Positions 1-8,498 are shown, numbered from the stretch's first letter. The stretch is DNA of 34,236 nucleotides from Candidatus Methanimicrococcus odontotermitis (GCA_031286065.1 JAITUZ010000023.1:1-34236), one strand, 5' to 3'. Program-made: numbers and translations. The notes: generated by a model not told the origin, from the letters alone.

Positions 1-100
1 AGCGGAGAAGAGATTGAAGCGGAGAAGAGATTGAAGCGGAGAAGAGATTGAAGCGGAGAAGAGATTGAAGCGGGGAAGAGATTGAAGCGGAGAAGACTGA
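1..100. repeat. 17-bp tandem repeat at window edge
   Basis: Five full copies of the unit AGCGGAGAAGAGATTGA run head to tail from position 1 to 85. The fifth has one A-to-G change, and a shortened sixth copy ends near 100. All three forward frames hit a stop within each 51 bases (TGA is inside the unit), so this is not coding here. The array may continue to the left of the window. Confidence 0.9.
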
Positions 101-134
101 AAAAAACAGGCGGTTAAAATTATGACGACTGCAC

Positions 135-176
135 CTGCAAGTTTTAGCAAGACAATAGTCGTGCTAAAACTTGCAG
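135..176. repeat. Perfect 15-bp inverted repeat
   Basis: The arms 135-149 (CTGCAAGTTTTAGCA) and 162-176 (its exact reverse complement) flank a 12-base loop. No T-run follows on the + strand, so it is not a typical terminator for a + strand gene. It could end a transcript entering from outside the window, be a protein-binding palindrome, or be a relic of a mobile element. Function unknown. Confidence 0.75.
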
Positions 177-637
177 ACGAGTATTTATATGTGTTGTTTA
201 TGAGGAACTCTTTGCTTTTTGAGCAACGTTTTCGTTTTTGGCCGTTTTGAGGGTTTTATTTTACAAGGATTGGGTTACAGGCTGTTAAAGACTTTAATCA
301 CTTCTTATTCTTCAGCAACCTTGTAATAATAAATTTTAATTTTGTTGAAAATCTATATTTACCGTTGCTTTTGATTTCAAGTCTATTTTTTCTTATTACC
401 TGTTAACTTTTACTTATTAATCTATTACTATTTAATTCTTCGTAAACTAATATTTTTTTAATCTACATTTATCTCCATGTCTTATTGTTATACAATTGTA
501 TTCGTATCTTTTACGTTTCCGCACTCAGTCCTTTTTTTTATCCCGTATTATTTAACGTTTCGTCACTTTTTCTGTCCGGTCGGGGATTATTTTAATATTT
601 GAACGCCTAACACTATTTGCATTTTTACACATACGGA

Positions 638-647
638 TTTTATACAT
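638..647 (+). promoter_or_regulatory. Candidate archaeal TATA box for argH
   Basis: TTTATACATA lies about 65 bases before the argH start codon. With the usual archaeal spacing of about 25 bases, transcription would begin near 670 and give a leader of about 40 bases. This is pattern matching in AT-rich DNA, so the call is weak. Confidence 0.3.
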
Positions 648-670
648 ATGGCATTTTTGCATATTCATAT

Positions 671-696
671 GCGTAAAAGAAACGCGTAAAAGAAAC
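671..696. repeat. 13-bp direct duplication before argH
   Basis: GCGTAAAAGAAAC occurs twice back to back (671-683 and 684-696), just upstream of the argH ribosome-binding region. If the TATA call is right, the copies sit at the transcription start and in the leader. Confidence 0.8.
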
Positions 697-710
697 AGGA
701 TGAAACTGAT

Positions 711-2180
711 ATGAGTGATATTTTAAGACGCGGAAGGCTGAGCAAAAGTCCGGGCGAAGAAATGAGGGCGTATACGTCTTCAATGGACGCGGACAAGTGG
801 ATTTTTGAAGCGGATGTCTATATTGACATGGCGCATACATTAATGCTTCAGGAACAAGGCATTATTTCAAAAGACGATTGTTCTCAAATCCTTTCCGGTC
901 TGCTTCAAATTAAAGAAGAAGGGATGGAAACTTTGGATTTCAGTTATGAAGATATCCATATTTCTCTTGAATCCCGTTTGATTGACTTAATCGGCGAAGA
1001 CGCCGGCGGCAGAATGCATTCCGGACGTTCCCGCAACGACGAAGTTGCGACATGTATCCGCTTCGCTCTTCGCAGCGAGCTTCTCTCAATTCTTGAAGAT
1101 TTAATGAAATTAGAAACCGCGCTTACCGCTCTCTCATCCGATCACATTTATACGCTGATGCCCGGCTTCACACATCTTCAGCATGCTCAGCCGACAACGT
1201 TTGCGCATCATCTGGCAGCGCACGCGGACGCGATCGAGCGTGACATCGGCCGTCTGATTTCCGCTTACGGACGCGTCAATATCTGCCCGCTCGGGTCGGC
1301 CGCGTTCGCATCCACCGGTTTCCCGATCGATCGGTATGTAACGGCGGCCCGTCTCGGATTCTCAAAACCGATGACCAATTCGATGGACGCCGTCAGCAGC
1401 CGCGACTTTTTGATTGAATGCGCGGCCGCTTTTTCCAACATCATGATCAATCTCAGCCGTATGGCCGAAGAATTGATTCTTTGGTCAACACCGGAATTCA
1501 ATTTCGCTGAACTTGACGACACATACGCGTCGACGTCATCTATCATGCCTCAAAAGAAAAATCCGGACACCGCCGAGTTAATGCGCGGTAAATCCGGCAC
1601 CGTTGTCGGGTCTTTGGCGGCGCTGGTGACGATTTGCAAAGGACTGCCGCTCAGTTACAACCGCGACTTACAGGAGGCGACACCGCATATCATTAAAAGC
1701 GCGCATGTGACCGGCGCGTCCGTTCGTATGCTGACAGGCATCATGGAAACATTGACGATTCATGAAGATGTCATGAAAACGCAGTCTGCCGCAGGATTTA
1801 CGACAGCGACAGAACTTGCCGACACGCTGGTTCGCGAGGCGGGAATTCCGTTCCGGACAGCGCACCGAATCATCGGAACACTCAGTAAAACGGCAGCGGT
1901 CCCGTCTTTAAAAGACATCGATGCGGTTTCATACGATCTCCTCGGCTTCAAGTTATCCGATAAAGGACTGACAGAGGAGGGTGTTTCAGGCGCGCTGGAT
2001 CCGATGAGCAATGTGGAACGCCGGAGGGTTGTCGGCGGTCCGTCGCCGGCTCAGATGCGCGATGACCTGGCCGACAAAAAAAGAAGATTGTCGGCGCTTC
2101 AAAAAGAGATTTGGGACATGGATTTGGCGGTTGAAAAGGCGCTTGAGAATTTAACGGAAGAAGTCAAAACAAAAATTTGA
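711..2180 (+). CDS. argH: Argininosuccinate lyase
   Basis: ArgH splits argininosuccinate into arginine and fumarate, the last step of arginine synthesis, in the cytosol. The 489-residue protein has the expected family length. The N-terminal stretch around GGRMHSGRSRND carries the substrate-binding signature, and the mobile loop STSSIMPQKKNPD (around residues 274-285, with catalytic Ser276/277) is the fumarase/aspartase superfamily signature. The start ATG at 711 fits the N-terminal motif 'ILRRGRLSKSP' and is preceded by AGGATGAA as a possible ribosome site. The gene is followed 134 bases later by gatD on the same strand. The usual partner argG is not in the window; argC and argJ lie 28 kb away on the opposite strand. 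Nothing looks truncated. Confidence 0.97.
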   Translation: MSDILRRGRLSKSPGEEMRAYTSSMDADKWIFEADVYIDMAHTLMLQEQGIISKDDCSQILSGLLQIKEEGMETLDFSYEDIHISLESRLIDLIGEDAGGRMHSGRSRNDEVATCIRFALRSELLSILEDLMKLETALTALSSDHIYTLMPGFTHLQHAQPTTFAHHLAAHADAIERDIGRLISAYGRVNICPLGSAAFASTGFPIDRYVTAARLGFSKPMTNSMDAVSSRDFLIECAAAFSNIMINLSRMAEELILWSTPEFNFAELDDTYASTSSIMPQKKNPDTAELMRGKSGTVVGSLAALVTICKGLPLSYNRDLQEATPHIIKSAHVTGASVRMLTGIMETLTIHEDVMKTQSAAGFTTATELADTLVREAGIPFRTAHRIIGTLSKTAAVPSLKDIDAVSYDLLGFKLSDKGLTEEGVSGALDPMSNVERRRVVGGPSPAQMRDDLADKKRRLSALQKEIWDMDLAVEKALENLTEEVKTKI

Positions 2181-2314
2181 TCTGACTTTTCTGTTTTCCT
2201 CCTTTTCTTAAAAGAGTATGAAGGAAATGCCGAAAATCATATGTGGATAATCGTTTCAAACAAGTTCATTTCAATATTTTATAAATATCATTTCAATCAT
2301 TCTGAGGAATATTC

Positions 2315-3595
2315 ATGGCATTTAAAACAGGAGATTTTGTAAAAGTCGACAAAAACGGTGTTTTTTTTGAAGGACACGTTATTTCGGGAGAGCCCGGCTA
2401 TATCACGCTTAAAATGGTCGGCGGCGGTTATATCGCCGGATTTTTGGAAAATGAAGTTCAAGTAACTCTTTTGTCCCCGGCCGCCGCTTTGTCAAACGCG
2501 CCGAAACAGGTTGTCAGAAACACCGTCAAAGGCGTCGGCATTAAAATTGAACCGTCCGGAAAACAAATCACGCTGATCACGACCGGCGGAACGATTGCGT
2601 CTTACGTGAATACGGAAACAGAAACGGTTCAGCCGACTTTTACCGGCGAGGACTTGCTTCTTGAAGTTCCCGAACTCGAAGGCTTCGCCGAGTTTAAAAT
2701 TCGGGATCTCTGCAGTCTTTTGTCTGAAAACATGAAGCCTGAAAATTGGAAAGAGCTGGCGCAAGTCATTTACGATGAAATCAAAGCCGGTGCCGACGGT
2801 ATTATTGTTACTCACGGAACCGACACGATGACATATTCCGCCGCCGCCGCCGCGTACATGATCGATACACCCGTTCCGGTCATCTTTACAGGATCTCAGC
2901 GCAGTCCGGACCGCCCGAGCAGTGACAATCACATGAATCTGATGTGCGCCGCCCGCGCCGCCGCCGGTGATATCGCCGAAGTTCTTATTGTGATGCACGG
3001 CTCGGCGTCGGATGATTTCTGTTCACTTCACCGGGCCGTTAAAGCCCGAAAAATGCATACTTCCCGCCGCGATGCGTTTAAATCAATCAATATGTTCCCG
3101 ATCGCGAATATGGATTATTTCACAGGCGAACTCACGTTCCTTTCCGATTTTGTTGATTATGCCAAGCGCGGCGAAAATGAACTCAAAATCACGCCGGCGC
3201 TTGAAGAAAAATGTGCCGCCGTCAAATTTGTTCCGGGAGCGGATCCCGCAATATTTGATTACTATGTTGAAAAAGGATACAAAGGCATCGTCCTCGAAGG
3301 CGTCGGTCTCGGTCATGTTTCTGATGACTGGATCCCGTCTCTTCAAAAAGCGGCCGGCCGGAAAATTCCTGTCATCGTCACGTCTCAGTGCATTCGCGGC
3401 TCAACGGCGCTCGGCACCTATGAAACCGGTCTCGCTATGAAAAAAGCCGGTGTCGCCGAAGCGGCTGACCAGCTGACGGAAGCCGTTTTAGTCAAATTGA
3501 TGTGGCTCTTGGGTCAAGAGTTCGATTACGAAAAAGTGAAAAAATTGATCTCAACCGACATGAAAGGCGATATGTCGCCGATGATTATTGATTGA
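2315..3595 (+). CDS. gatD: Glutamyl-tRNA(Gln) amidotransferase subunit D
   Basis: GatD is the archaeal asparaginase-type subunit that releases ammonia from glutamine, so that its partner GatE can convert Glu-tRNA(Gln) to Gln-tRNA(Gln). The 426 residues show the two family domains: an N-terminal Tudor-like beta domain (about 1-55) and an asparaginase domain from about residue 84. Catalytic positions are readable: Thr93 in TTGGTIAS, Thr169-Asp170 in THGTDTM, and Lys246 in VKARKMH. The ATG at 2315 is preceded by GAGG about 10 bases upstream. gatE is not present here, so the two subunits are encoded apart. GatD is archaea-specific, which is strong evidence for the domain of life. T-rich sequence follows the stop codon and may end transcription. 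Confidence 0.96.
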   Translation: MAFKTGDFVKVDKNGVFFEGHVISGEPGYITLKMVGGGYIAGFLENEVQVTLLSPAAALSNAPKQVVRNTVKGVGIKIEPSGKQITLITTGGTIASYVNTETETVQPTFTGEDLLLEVPELEGFAEFKIRDLCSLLSENMKPENWKELAQVIYDEIKAGADGIIVTHGTDTMTYSAAAAAYMIDTPVPVIFTGSQRSPDRPSSDNHMNLMCAARAAAGDIAEVLIVMHGSASDDFCSLHRAVKARKMHTSRRDAFKSINMFPIANMDYFTGELTFLSDFVDYAKRGENELKITPALEEKCAAVKFVPGADPAIFDYYVEKGYKGIVLEGVGLGHVSDDWIPSLQKAAGRKIPVIVTSQCIRGSTALGTYETGLAMKKAGVAEAADQLTEAVLVKLMWLLGQEFDYEKVKKLISTDMKGDMSPMIID

Positions 3596-3670
3596 TTTCT
3601 TTCATTTTTTTATCTTTTCTTTTTAATCGAATTGATTTCTTATTTTATTGATGTTTTTTAATATTCATCT

Positions 3671-3740
3671 GTGTTGATACTTATTGATGTTTATTGATAC
3701 TTATTGATACCTATTGATACTTATTGATACTTATTTATAC
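3671..3740. repeat. 10-bp tandem repeat upstream of the fic gene
   Basis: Seven copies of a 10-base unit, consensus TTATTGATAC, run in perfect register through 3671-3740; the first, second, fifth and last copies are slightly degenerate. The array ends 21 bases before the Fic start codon, in the region where promoter elements are expected. Several copies contain ATTGATA, which resembles neither a clear TATA box nor a known operator. Confidence 0.85.
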
Positions 3741-3761
3741 CAATAGTTCTGTTTCTTTATC

Positions 3762-4937
3762 ATGGACCCTCAAATTTTAACTCAAATGCTGACGGATAAA
3801 AACACGTTCATTTTCTCTAAATTGAAATACAAATACGGAGAATCAAATTTCAATGAATATCTGGAGCTTCTTTCGGATTTCTTTTATCGGAAAATTCCGC
3901 TTGAAACATTCTTCGGAAACAAATTTGTTTATTCGCCGGCTCAGGTTCAAATCGTTTCTCAAAGTGTGAAGCCGCTGATGCGGCATTATTCCGGCGGGAA
4001 ATACGGCATAAACTCGATGGAAGATGAAATCGTTTCAACGCTGCTGATTGAAAAGATCGATACGAAGCGGGAAAGTGTTCGGGAAATTCTTAACGGAAAA
4101 GCGCCGCGGTCCCTGAATGAAGAAAAAGCGTACGGGATCAAGAAAGGCCTTGATTTTATCTCCGACACATCTCATCGGATAACGGCGGAGAACCTGAGCA
4201 AACTTTATCAAATCACGATCAATGATTTTTTGGAACCGGATGTGAAACTGCCTCCCGGAATGATGTATCGGAACGATGTTGTCTATGTCGTCAACGCTTC
4301 CGGAAAATCTGTCCATACCGGTTCGGATTTTGAGAAACTGCCGGCTTATATTGATTCTCTCTTCCGGTTTATTGAAGACGATTGTGATGAAATCGATCAG
4401 GTTTTGAAATCGGCGATGATCCATTATTATTTCGCATATCTGCATCCTTATTTTGACGGCAACGGGCGGATGGCGCGGCTTCTCCAGCTGTGGTATTTGG
4501 TTCAAAAAGGATACACTGCCGCTTTATTCCTTCCGTTTTCCCTTTTTGTCAATCAAAACAGAAACGGTTATTACAAAGCTTTCAAACAGATTTCGGAGAA
4601 TCAAGCGGCGGCAGGGATTTTTGATATAACGCCATTTTTGTATTTTTTTACTCAGAATGTGTTTTCCCAATTCGAAAATTATAATGCCGGCGAGGATTTA
4701 TTTGCAAAATTCAAATCGGTTTTAGAAACGGGTCAAATCACTGAAAAAGAAAAGGAACTCTTCTCTTTCGTTTTGTCAAATTACGGAACCGACGAATTCT
4801 CAACAAAAGATTTGGAAAAAGATTTCCGAAATGTCGCTTATGCAACCGTCAGAACATTTGTTTTGAAATTTGAAGAAAAGGGGTTATTGAAAGCGCAAAA
4901 ATACGGCGCGCGGGTGAAATATTCAATAAAAAATTAA
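3762..4937 (+). CDS. Fic-domain protein (probable AMP-transferase) with winged helix
   Basis: Fic proteins transfer AMP (less often other phosphate-containing groups) to hydroxyl side chains of target proteins. The 391-residue product has the Fic core motif HPYFDGNGRMAR, with catalytic His228, in a helical domain of about 115-300. An N-terminal segment STLLIEKI (Thr93, Glu97) matches the autoinhibitory helix pattern [S/T]xxxE[G/N] of class II Fic proteins, but Lys replaces the usual Gly/Asn after Glu. Residues about 325-391 look like a winged helix-turn-helix (FSTKDLEKDFRNVAYATV). The call therefore fits the common N-inhibited Fic plus DNA-binding tail arrangement. No clear ribosome site precedes ATG 3762, so a short-leader transcript is possible. 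No antitoxin-like partner is adjacent. The target protein is unknown. Confidence 0.9.
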   Translation: MDPQILTQMLTDKNTFIFSKLKYKYGESNFNEYLELLSDFFYRKIPLETFFGNKFVYSPAQVQIVSQSVKPLMRHYSGGKYGINSMEDEIVSTLLIEKIDTKRESVREILNGKAPRSLNEEKAYGIKKGLDFISDTSHRITAENLSKLYQITINDFLEPDVKLPPGMMYRNDVVYVVNASGKSVHTGSDFEKLPAYIDSLFRFIEDDCDEIDQVLKSAMIHYYFAYLHPYFDGNGRMARLLQLWYLVQKGYTAALFLPFSLFVNQNRNGYYKAFKQISENQAAAGIFDITPFLYFFTQNVFSQFENYNAGEDLFAKFKSVLETGQITEKEKELFSFVLSNYGTDEFSTKDLEKDFRNVAYATVRTFVLKFEEKGLLKAQKYGARVKYSIKN

Positions 4938-5010
4938 CAACGGCCGTTAAATCTTCAATAGTTCTGACGCGTCATCATTTTAATTTTTATTGAAATTTCC
5001 GGCTTTTGGT
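4938..5010. terminator. Convergent gene boundary with small palindrome
   Basis: The 73 bases between the ends of the fic gene (+) and nikO (-) contain the 10-base palindrome AACGGCCGTT at 4939-4948 and a T-rich tract near 4977-4991. Convergent genes need a terminator here, but the palindrome is short and could be chance. Confidence 0.3.
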
Positions 5011-5940
5011 TCAATCATGCTTCTCCGGAACGTGTTTATGCGTATGCAGATGAATATGTCCGCCGCCTTCTTTGATCTGCCTGTAGATTTCATTCACCGC
5101 TTCGTCAAACGAAAGGGGCAAGTCATCGCAATCAAAGCCGATTGTTGTCAGCAGTTGGAAAAATTTGAAAATATCGGAGGCTTCCAAATTATTTTCTTCC
5201 AGAAGGGACGGGTTTGAAAAAATTTCTCGGGGCGTTCCGGTTTCAATAATTTTTTTATTCAGGACGTAAACTTTGTCAGCCAATTCGGAAAGTAAATTCA
5301 CGTCATGGGTTGAAATAATAATTGTCATGCCTTCGGCATTGAGTTTATTCACGATTTCCAAAACATCGCGTTTGCTTTTCGGATCCAGGTTCGCTGTCGG
5401 CTCGTCCAGAATTATTACTTTCGGCCTCATTGAGATGACGGAAGCCAAAACGACTTTTTTCTTCTGCCCTAAACTGAGATGATGCGGCACATTCATTTTT
5501 AAGTCCGTGATTCCTGTCATTTCCATCGCTTCTTCGACGCGCTGTTTGACTTCTTCAGGCGTGAGGCCGAGATTGAGCGGACCAAACGCCACGTCATCAA
5601 AAACAGTCGGCATAAACAGCTGATTGTCGGGGTCGGCAAACATAATGCCGACTTCTTTGACGCGCTGTGACGGGTTCATGTCGGCGACATCTTTACCGTT
5701 AATGAAAATATGACCCTTGCTTTTAATGGTCGAATTCATATGAAGGAAAAGGGTCGTTTTTCCGGCGCCGTTGGGGCCGACAACCGCGACTTTTTCGCCG
5801 GGATAAATATCCAGAGAAATATCTTCCAAAGCGATTTTATTTTTTGGATAGGCATATGTCAAATTCTTAACGGAAAGGACGGGCGTCGTTTTTCCGCCGG
5901 CATTCTCCATCGCGCCGGAATTTATTTTTTCAGTTTTCAT
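5011..5940 (-). CDS. nikO: Nickel/cobalt ECF transporter ATPase (NikO/CbiO)
   Basis: This is the ATP-hydrolysing subunit that drives the ECF-type metal importer encoded by the four-gene operon. The 309 residues show Walker [10 protein letters not shown] (55-63), the ABC signature LSLGQ (155-159), Walker B VIILDE (175-180) and the switch histidine in STHD (His212). The last 18 residues form a histidine-rich tail ([18 protein letters not shown]), plausible as a metal-binding or metal-sensing appendage. The gene starts 15 bases after nikQ and is the last of the operon. CbiO and NikO cannot be told apart by sequence reading alone; the metal is inferred from the presence of nikL rather than cbiN. 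Confidence 0.92.
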   Translation of the reverse strand: MKTEKINSGAMENAGGKTTPVLSVKNLTYAYPKNKIALEDISLDIYPGEKVAVVGPNGAGKTTLFLHMNSTIKSKGHIFINGKDVADMNPSQRVKEVGIMFADPDNQLFMPTVFDDVAFGPLNLGLTPEEVKQRVEEAMEMTGITDLKMNVPHHLSLGQKKKVVLASVISMRPKVIILDEPTANLDPKSKRDVLEIVNKLNAEGMTIIISTHDVNLLSELADKVYVLNKKIIETGTPREIFSNPSLLEENNLEASDIFKFFQLLTTIGFDCDDLPLSFDEAVNEIYRQIKEGGGHIHLHTHKHVPEKHD

Positions 5941-5955
5941 TTTTATTTCTTTCCG

Positions 5956-6801
5956 TCAAATCACTGAATCGAATATTCCGCTTTGAAAAAGAGCGGGGAT
6001 ATGGATGGCAAACGCGGCAATAATTGCCGCCGAAACGAACGCGTAATCTTTGGCGCGCATTTTATTTTTCGTGAGAATCATCGGTTTTCCGGTGTATCCT
6101 TTCGAAATCATGGAGCGGTAAACTTCGTCTCCGCGCTCGAAACTTTTAATCAGCAGCATGCCGAGCATATTGGCGACGGCTGAAAACGAACGCATGGAAA
6201 GCGCCGGCCGAAATCCTTTTGACGTCATGGAATTCTTCATGTTGTCCAGTTCATCAGATAAAACGAAGATATAACGATAGGTAAACATTAAAATTTGAAG
6301 TAAAAAAACAGGCATTTTCAGATCATACAGGACTTTTATAATCATATCAAAGCGCGTTGTTGCCAGCAAAACGGTCAGCAGGATGATTGCCGCAGTCGAT
6401 CTGATCAAAATCAATGAAGCTCTCGCCGCGCTTTCCGCTGATATGTTTATCCGGCCGGCAGACCACAGAATACCGCCTTCGCCGCCGCTGAGAAGCAGCG
6501 CCGCCGCAAAAAGCAGAACAAATAAAAAAGGAGATCGGATCCTGCGAAAAATAAATCCGGCCGGCAGTTTCGCAGCGATAATCATTATAAATGAAAGCAG
6601 AAGGACAAACGCCGCCGTGCGGATATCTATGGCGATTGCCGCTGAAATGACCCAGAGCAAAACAGAAATGACTTTTGTCATCGGATCCATTCGGTGGATC
6701 ATTGAGTTTTTGGCATATAAATATGAGTCGATTTCCGGCCGGTCCATTCTTTTTTCCACTTCGCCCTTTTTTGATTTTATTTTGTGATGTTTACGGCGCA
6801 T
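5956..6801 (-). CDS. nikQ: ECF transporter transmembrane subunit (NikQ/CbiQ)
   Basis: This is the T component that couples the ATPase to the metal-binding NikM. The 281 residues contain about five hydrophobic segments and two short coupling motifs, 'MTSKGFRP' and 'MISKGYTG', matching the paired basic/Gly motifs in the cytoplasmic helices of EcfT/CbiQ proteins that contact the ATPases. The first ATG (6801) gives a lysine/histidine-rich N-terminus. An internal ATG at 6747 (MDRPEIDSY) would match typical CbiQ starts better and is preceded by GTGG, so the true start is open. It follows nikL by 20 bases and precedes nikO by 15. Confidence 0.88.
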   Translation of the reverse strand: MRRKHHKIKSKKGEVEKRMDRPEIDSYLYAKNSMIHRMDPMTKVISVLLWVISAAIAIDIRTAAFVLLLSFIMIIAAKLPAGFIFRRIRSPFLFVLLFAAALLLSGGEGGILWSAGRINISAESAARASLILIRSTAAIILLTVLLATTRFDMIIKVLYDLKMPVFLLQILMFTYRYIFVLSDELDNMKNSMTSKGFRPALSMRSFSAVANMLGMLLIKSFERGDEVYRSMISKGYTGKPMILTKNKMRAKDYAFVSAAIIAAFAIHIPALFQSGIFDSVI

Positions 6802-6821
6802 TTCGCTCTTATTCTTTTTGC

Positions 6822-7313
6822 TTATTCGGCTTTATTTATTTTGCGCGCTTGAAGGTACAAAACAATGCCGGCGATGCCGACGATCCAGCCGAGACCGGCG
6901 CCGATTGTAAAAAGAGACGGCCCTTGCGTTCCGAAAAGTGAACTTTTTTCATTCCCCGATTCTTCTGTTCCGCTGCCGGGCGCCGCAGCAATATCGATCT
7001 TCTTCGAAACGGCATGTTCTCCTTCGATAACTTTGACGCGGTAGGAGGAAACGCCCGATTTGATATTAAATTTATAATTGCCGTTTGTGTCGGCCTGACC
7101 TGTCAAATACGGCGCCGCTGTTCCGGACGCGTCAAGCGTTTCAACAACGACGCTGCCGTTTGTCATCGGTTCATTTCTCTGGTAATAGGCACGAATTTCA
7201 ATGCTGCCGCCTTGCTGTTCCCAGCTCATATAAACGCCGTGGGCGGCGGCAGGAACGGCCGCCAAAATCAAAATCAATAACGCCGCTAAATATTTCACTT
7301 TCTTTTGGATCAT
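6822..7313 (-). CDS. nikL: NikL-like exported accessory subunit of the nickel transporter
   Basis: The 163-residue protein has a signal peptide (about 1-24), an extracellular beta-sandwich-like domain of carboxypeptidase-regulatory type (about 27-110), a Ser/Glu/Gly linker, and one C-terminal membrane helix (about 132-156) ending in positive charges. This is the layout described for NikL, which replaces CbiN in many nickel ECF systems. Predicted cleavage after AAA leaves a mature N-terminus HGVYM; an exposed histidine there recalls the Met-His metal site of NikM. It lies between nikM and nikQ with gaps of about 20 bases, and a GAGAGGAG ribosome site precedes ATG 7313. The family call rests on architecture and position, as the sequence is poorly conserved. 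Confidence 0.78.
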   Translation of the reverse strand: MIQKKVKYLAALLILILAAVPAAAHGVYMSWEQQGGSIEIRAYYQRNEPMTNGSVVVETLDASGTAAPYLTGQADTNGNYKFNIKSGVSSYRVKVIEGEHAVSKKIDIAAAPGSGTEESGNEKSSLFGTQGPSLFTIGAGLGWIVGIAGIVLYLQARKINKAE

Positions 7314-7334
7314 TTTATTTCTCCTCTCTTTTTC

Positions 7335-8042
7335 TCAATTCCGTTGTTTGTATAATTCAAGCATTTCAGGTTTCACTTTTTCAATAAACGGGACGATAAA
7401 CGCGCCGATGATTCCTTCAATGATCATCAGCGGCAAATTCATTAAAAGCAGCAGGACTACAGTCCGGCCGAATGCCGAGTTTGCCAGGGCGGAAACAACG
7501 GACGACAGAACCGGAATTCCCGACGCGATGTCGGCCAGTTCGGCCAAACCGCCGAAATGGATGCCGGCCGCTGCAAAAATAACGGCCAACAGAACGGTTG
7601 ATATAAATATTGAAAAAGCGCTCGCAAGTCCGGCGGAAATTGCCGTATTCGCCTTTTTGGTCAGCGCTTTAAATACAAACCATGCCAGAACAGCCGGCAG
7701 TCCCATCACAGCGCCGTTGACGCCAAGAACTGTCACGCCGCCGTTATGGAACAGCAAAGCTTGAAGAAGCAGGCCGATAAAAATACAAATCGGCGCCAAA
7801 GGTCCGAGAAGTATGCCGACCAGTCCGCTGAGAACTAAATGAAGTGATGTCGGCGGCACAGGCAGGCTGACCAGGCAGGCAATGAAAAACGCCGCCGTCA
7901 CAACAGCGATTAACGGGATTTTTTCGGAAATGTTTCCGATTTTTTTCCGGCTCCACGCCGCTGTTATTGCCAGTGTTGTAATCAACACGCCCCATCCGGC
8001 AACTAAAACCCATGCCGGCAATACGCCGTCTGAAATATGCAT
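7335..8042 (-). CDS. nikM: Nickel/cobalt-binding membrane subunit (NikM/CbiM)
   Basis: This S component binds the metal ion and lets it cross the membrane. The 235-residue protein begins MHISDGVLP, the family hallmark: the free amino terminus, His2 and nearby backbone atoms form the metal site, so the start at 8042 is certain. About six or seven hydrophobic helices follow, with a conserved-looking segment PPTSLHLVLSGLVGILLG in the middle. It is the first gene of the operon nikM-nikL-nikQ-nikO. Nickel is the likely cargo because a NikL-type protein replaces CbiN and methanogens need nickel for F430 and hydrogenases, but cobalt cannot be excluded. Confidence 0.94.
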   Translation of the reverse strand: MHISDGVLPAWVLVAGWGVLITTLAITAAWSRKKIGNISEKIPLIAVVTAAFFIACLVSLPVPPTSLHLVLSGLVGILLGPLAPICIFIGLLLQALLFHNGGVTVLGVNGAVMGLPAVLAWFVFKALTKKANTAISAGLASAFSIFISTVLLAVIFAAAGIHFGGLAELADIASGIPVLSSVVSALANSAFGRTVVLLLLMNLPLMIIEGIIGAFIVPFIEKVKPEMLELYKQRN

Positions 8043-8387
8043 AATACCTGTTCTCCTGTAAAGTTCAATTCATAAATAATTGATTTGTTTATTTATCTTT
8101 TGCTACAATTTCTTCTTTTTGTAATACTTTTTTGTTTGTATCGTTTTTTTCGTTTATAATACGTTTTCTTTTCGGTTGCATATGTTTTCCTTTTCTTTTT
8201 TCTTCCTGCAAAGATTAACATAATCTATATATACTGTGCATATGTATCATGTTATCAAATGTCATGGTGTTGTCCGGCGCAGCAAACTCGCCTGCGAGTA
8301 AGGAAATGCGCTTTCATCTCATGATTTCATCTCTATTAAAATTCAAATCCGCTTCGCCGGATTATTTATTAAAACAGGAATGGTCAC
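8043..8387. promoter_or_regulatory. Divergent promoter region between nikM and the symporter genes
   Basis: This 345-base spacer separates the leftward nickel operon from the rightward symporter pair. CTATATATA at 8225-8233 is a plausible TATA box for the + strand, giving a leader of about 130 bases. A T-rich tract at 8090-8210 lies upstream of nikM. I looked for a clear NikR-type palindrome and saw none I would defend. An 85-codon open frame at 8249-8506 overlaps the real small gene and is not credited. Confidence 0.4.
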
Positions 8388-8498
8388 ATGATTCTCGGAA
8401 TACCGGATCCGCTGATTTCGGCGGCTTACTTTCTATGCTTTTTGGGGGCGGCCTGGTGTATAATTTACGGCATCCGCCACTGGAACGACACGGATTAA
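8388..8498 (+). CDS. Symporter small accessory membrane peptide (36 aa)
   Basis: The frame encodes 36 residues beginning MILGIPDPLISAAYFL and ending RHWNDTD. An N-terminal G-I-P-D-P motif is followed by one hydrophobic helix (about 9-29) and a charged tail starting at YGIRHWN. This pattern (GIPDP/GIVDP, helix, YGI..WN) matches the short accessory peptides encoded directly upstream of sodium:solute symporters in many archaea and bacteria. It probably associates with the symporter in the membrane. GGAATGGT lies just upstream of the ATG. The gene ends 81 bases before the symporter start, and tandem stops TAA TGA close it. Its length is below usual gene-finder limits, so it is easily missed. Confidence 0.82.
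   Translation: MILGIPDPLISAAYFLCFLGAAWCIIYGIRHWNDTD

Larger units (their letters stand above)
177..710. other. AT-rich spacer upstream of argH
   Basis: This stretch of more than 500 bases is strongly T-rich and shows no convincing coding region or RNA gene. Near its right end it holds a candidate TATA box and a 13-base direct duplication, listed separately. Confidence 0.6.

Noticed and set aside
8043-8248. NikR operator upstream of nikM
   Set aside because: Partial GTAATAC/GTAT-like pieces occur, but no properly spaced palindrome could be matched by eye.
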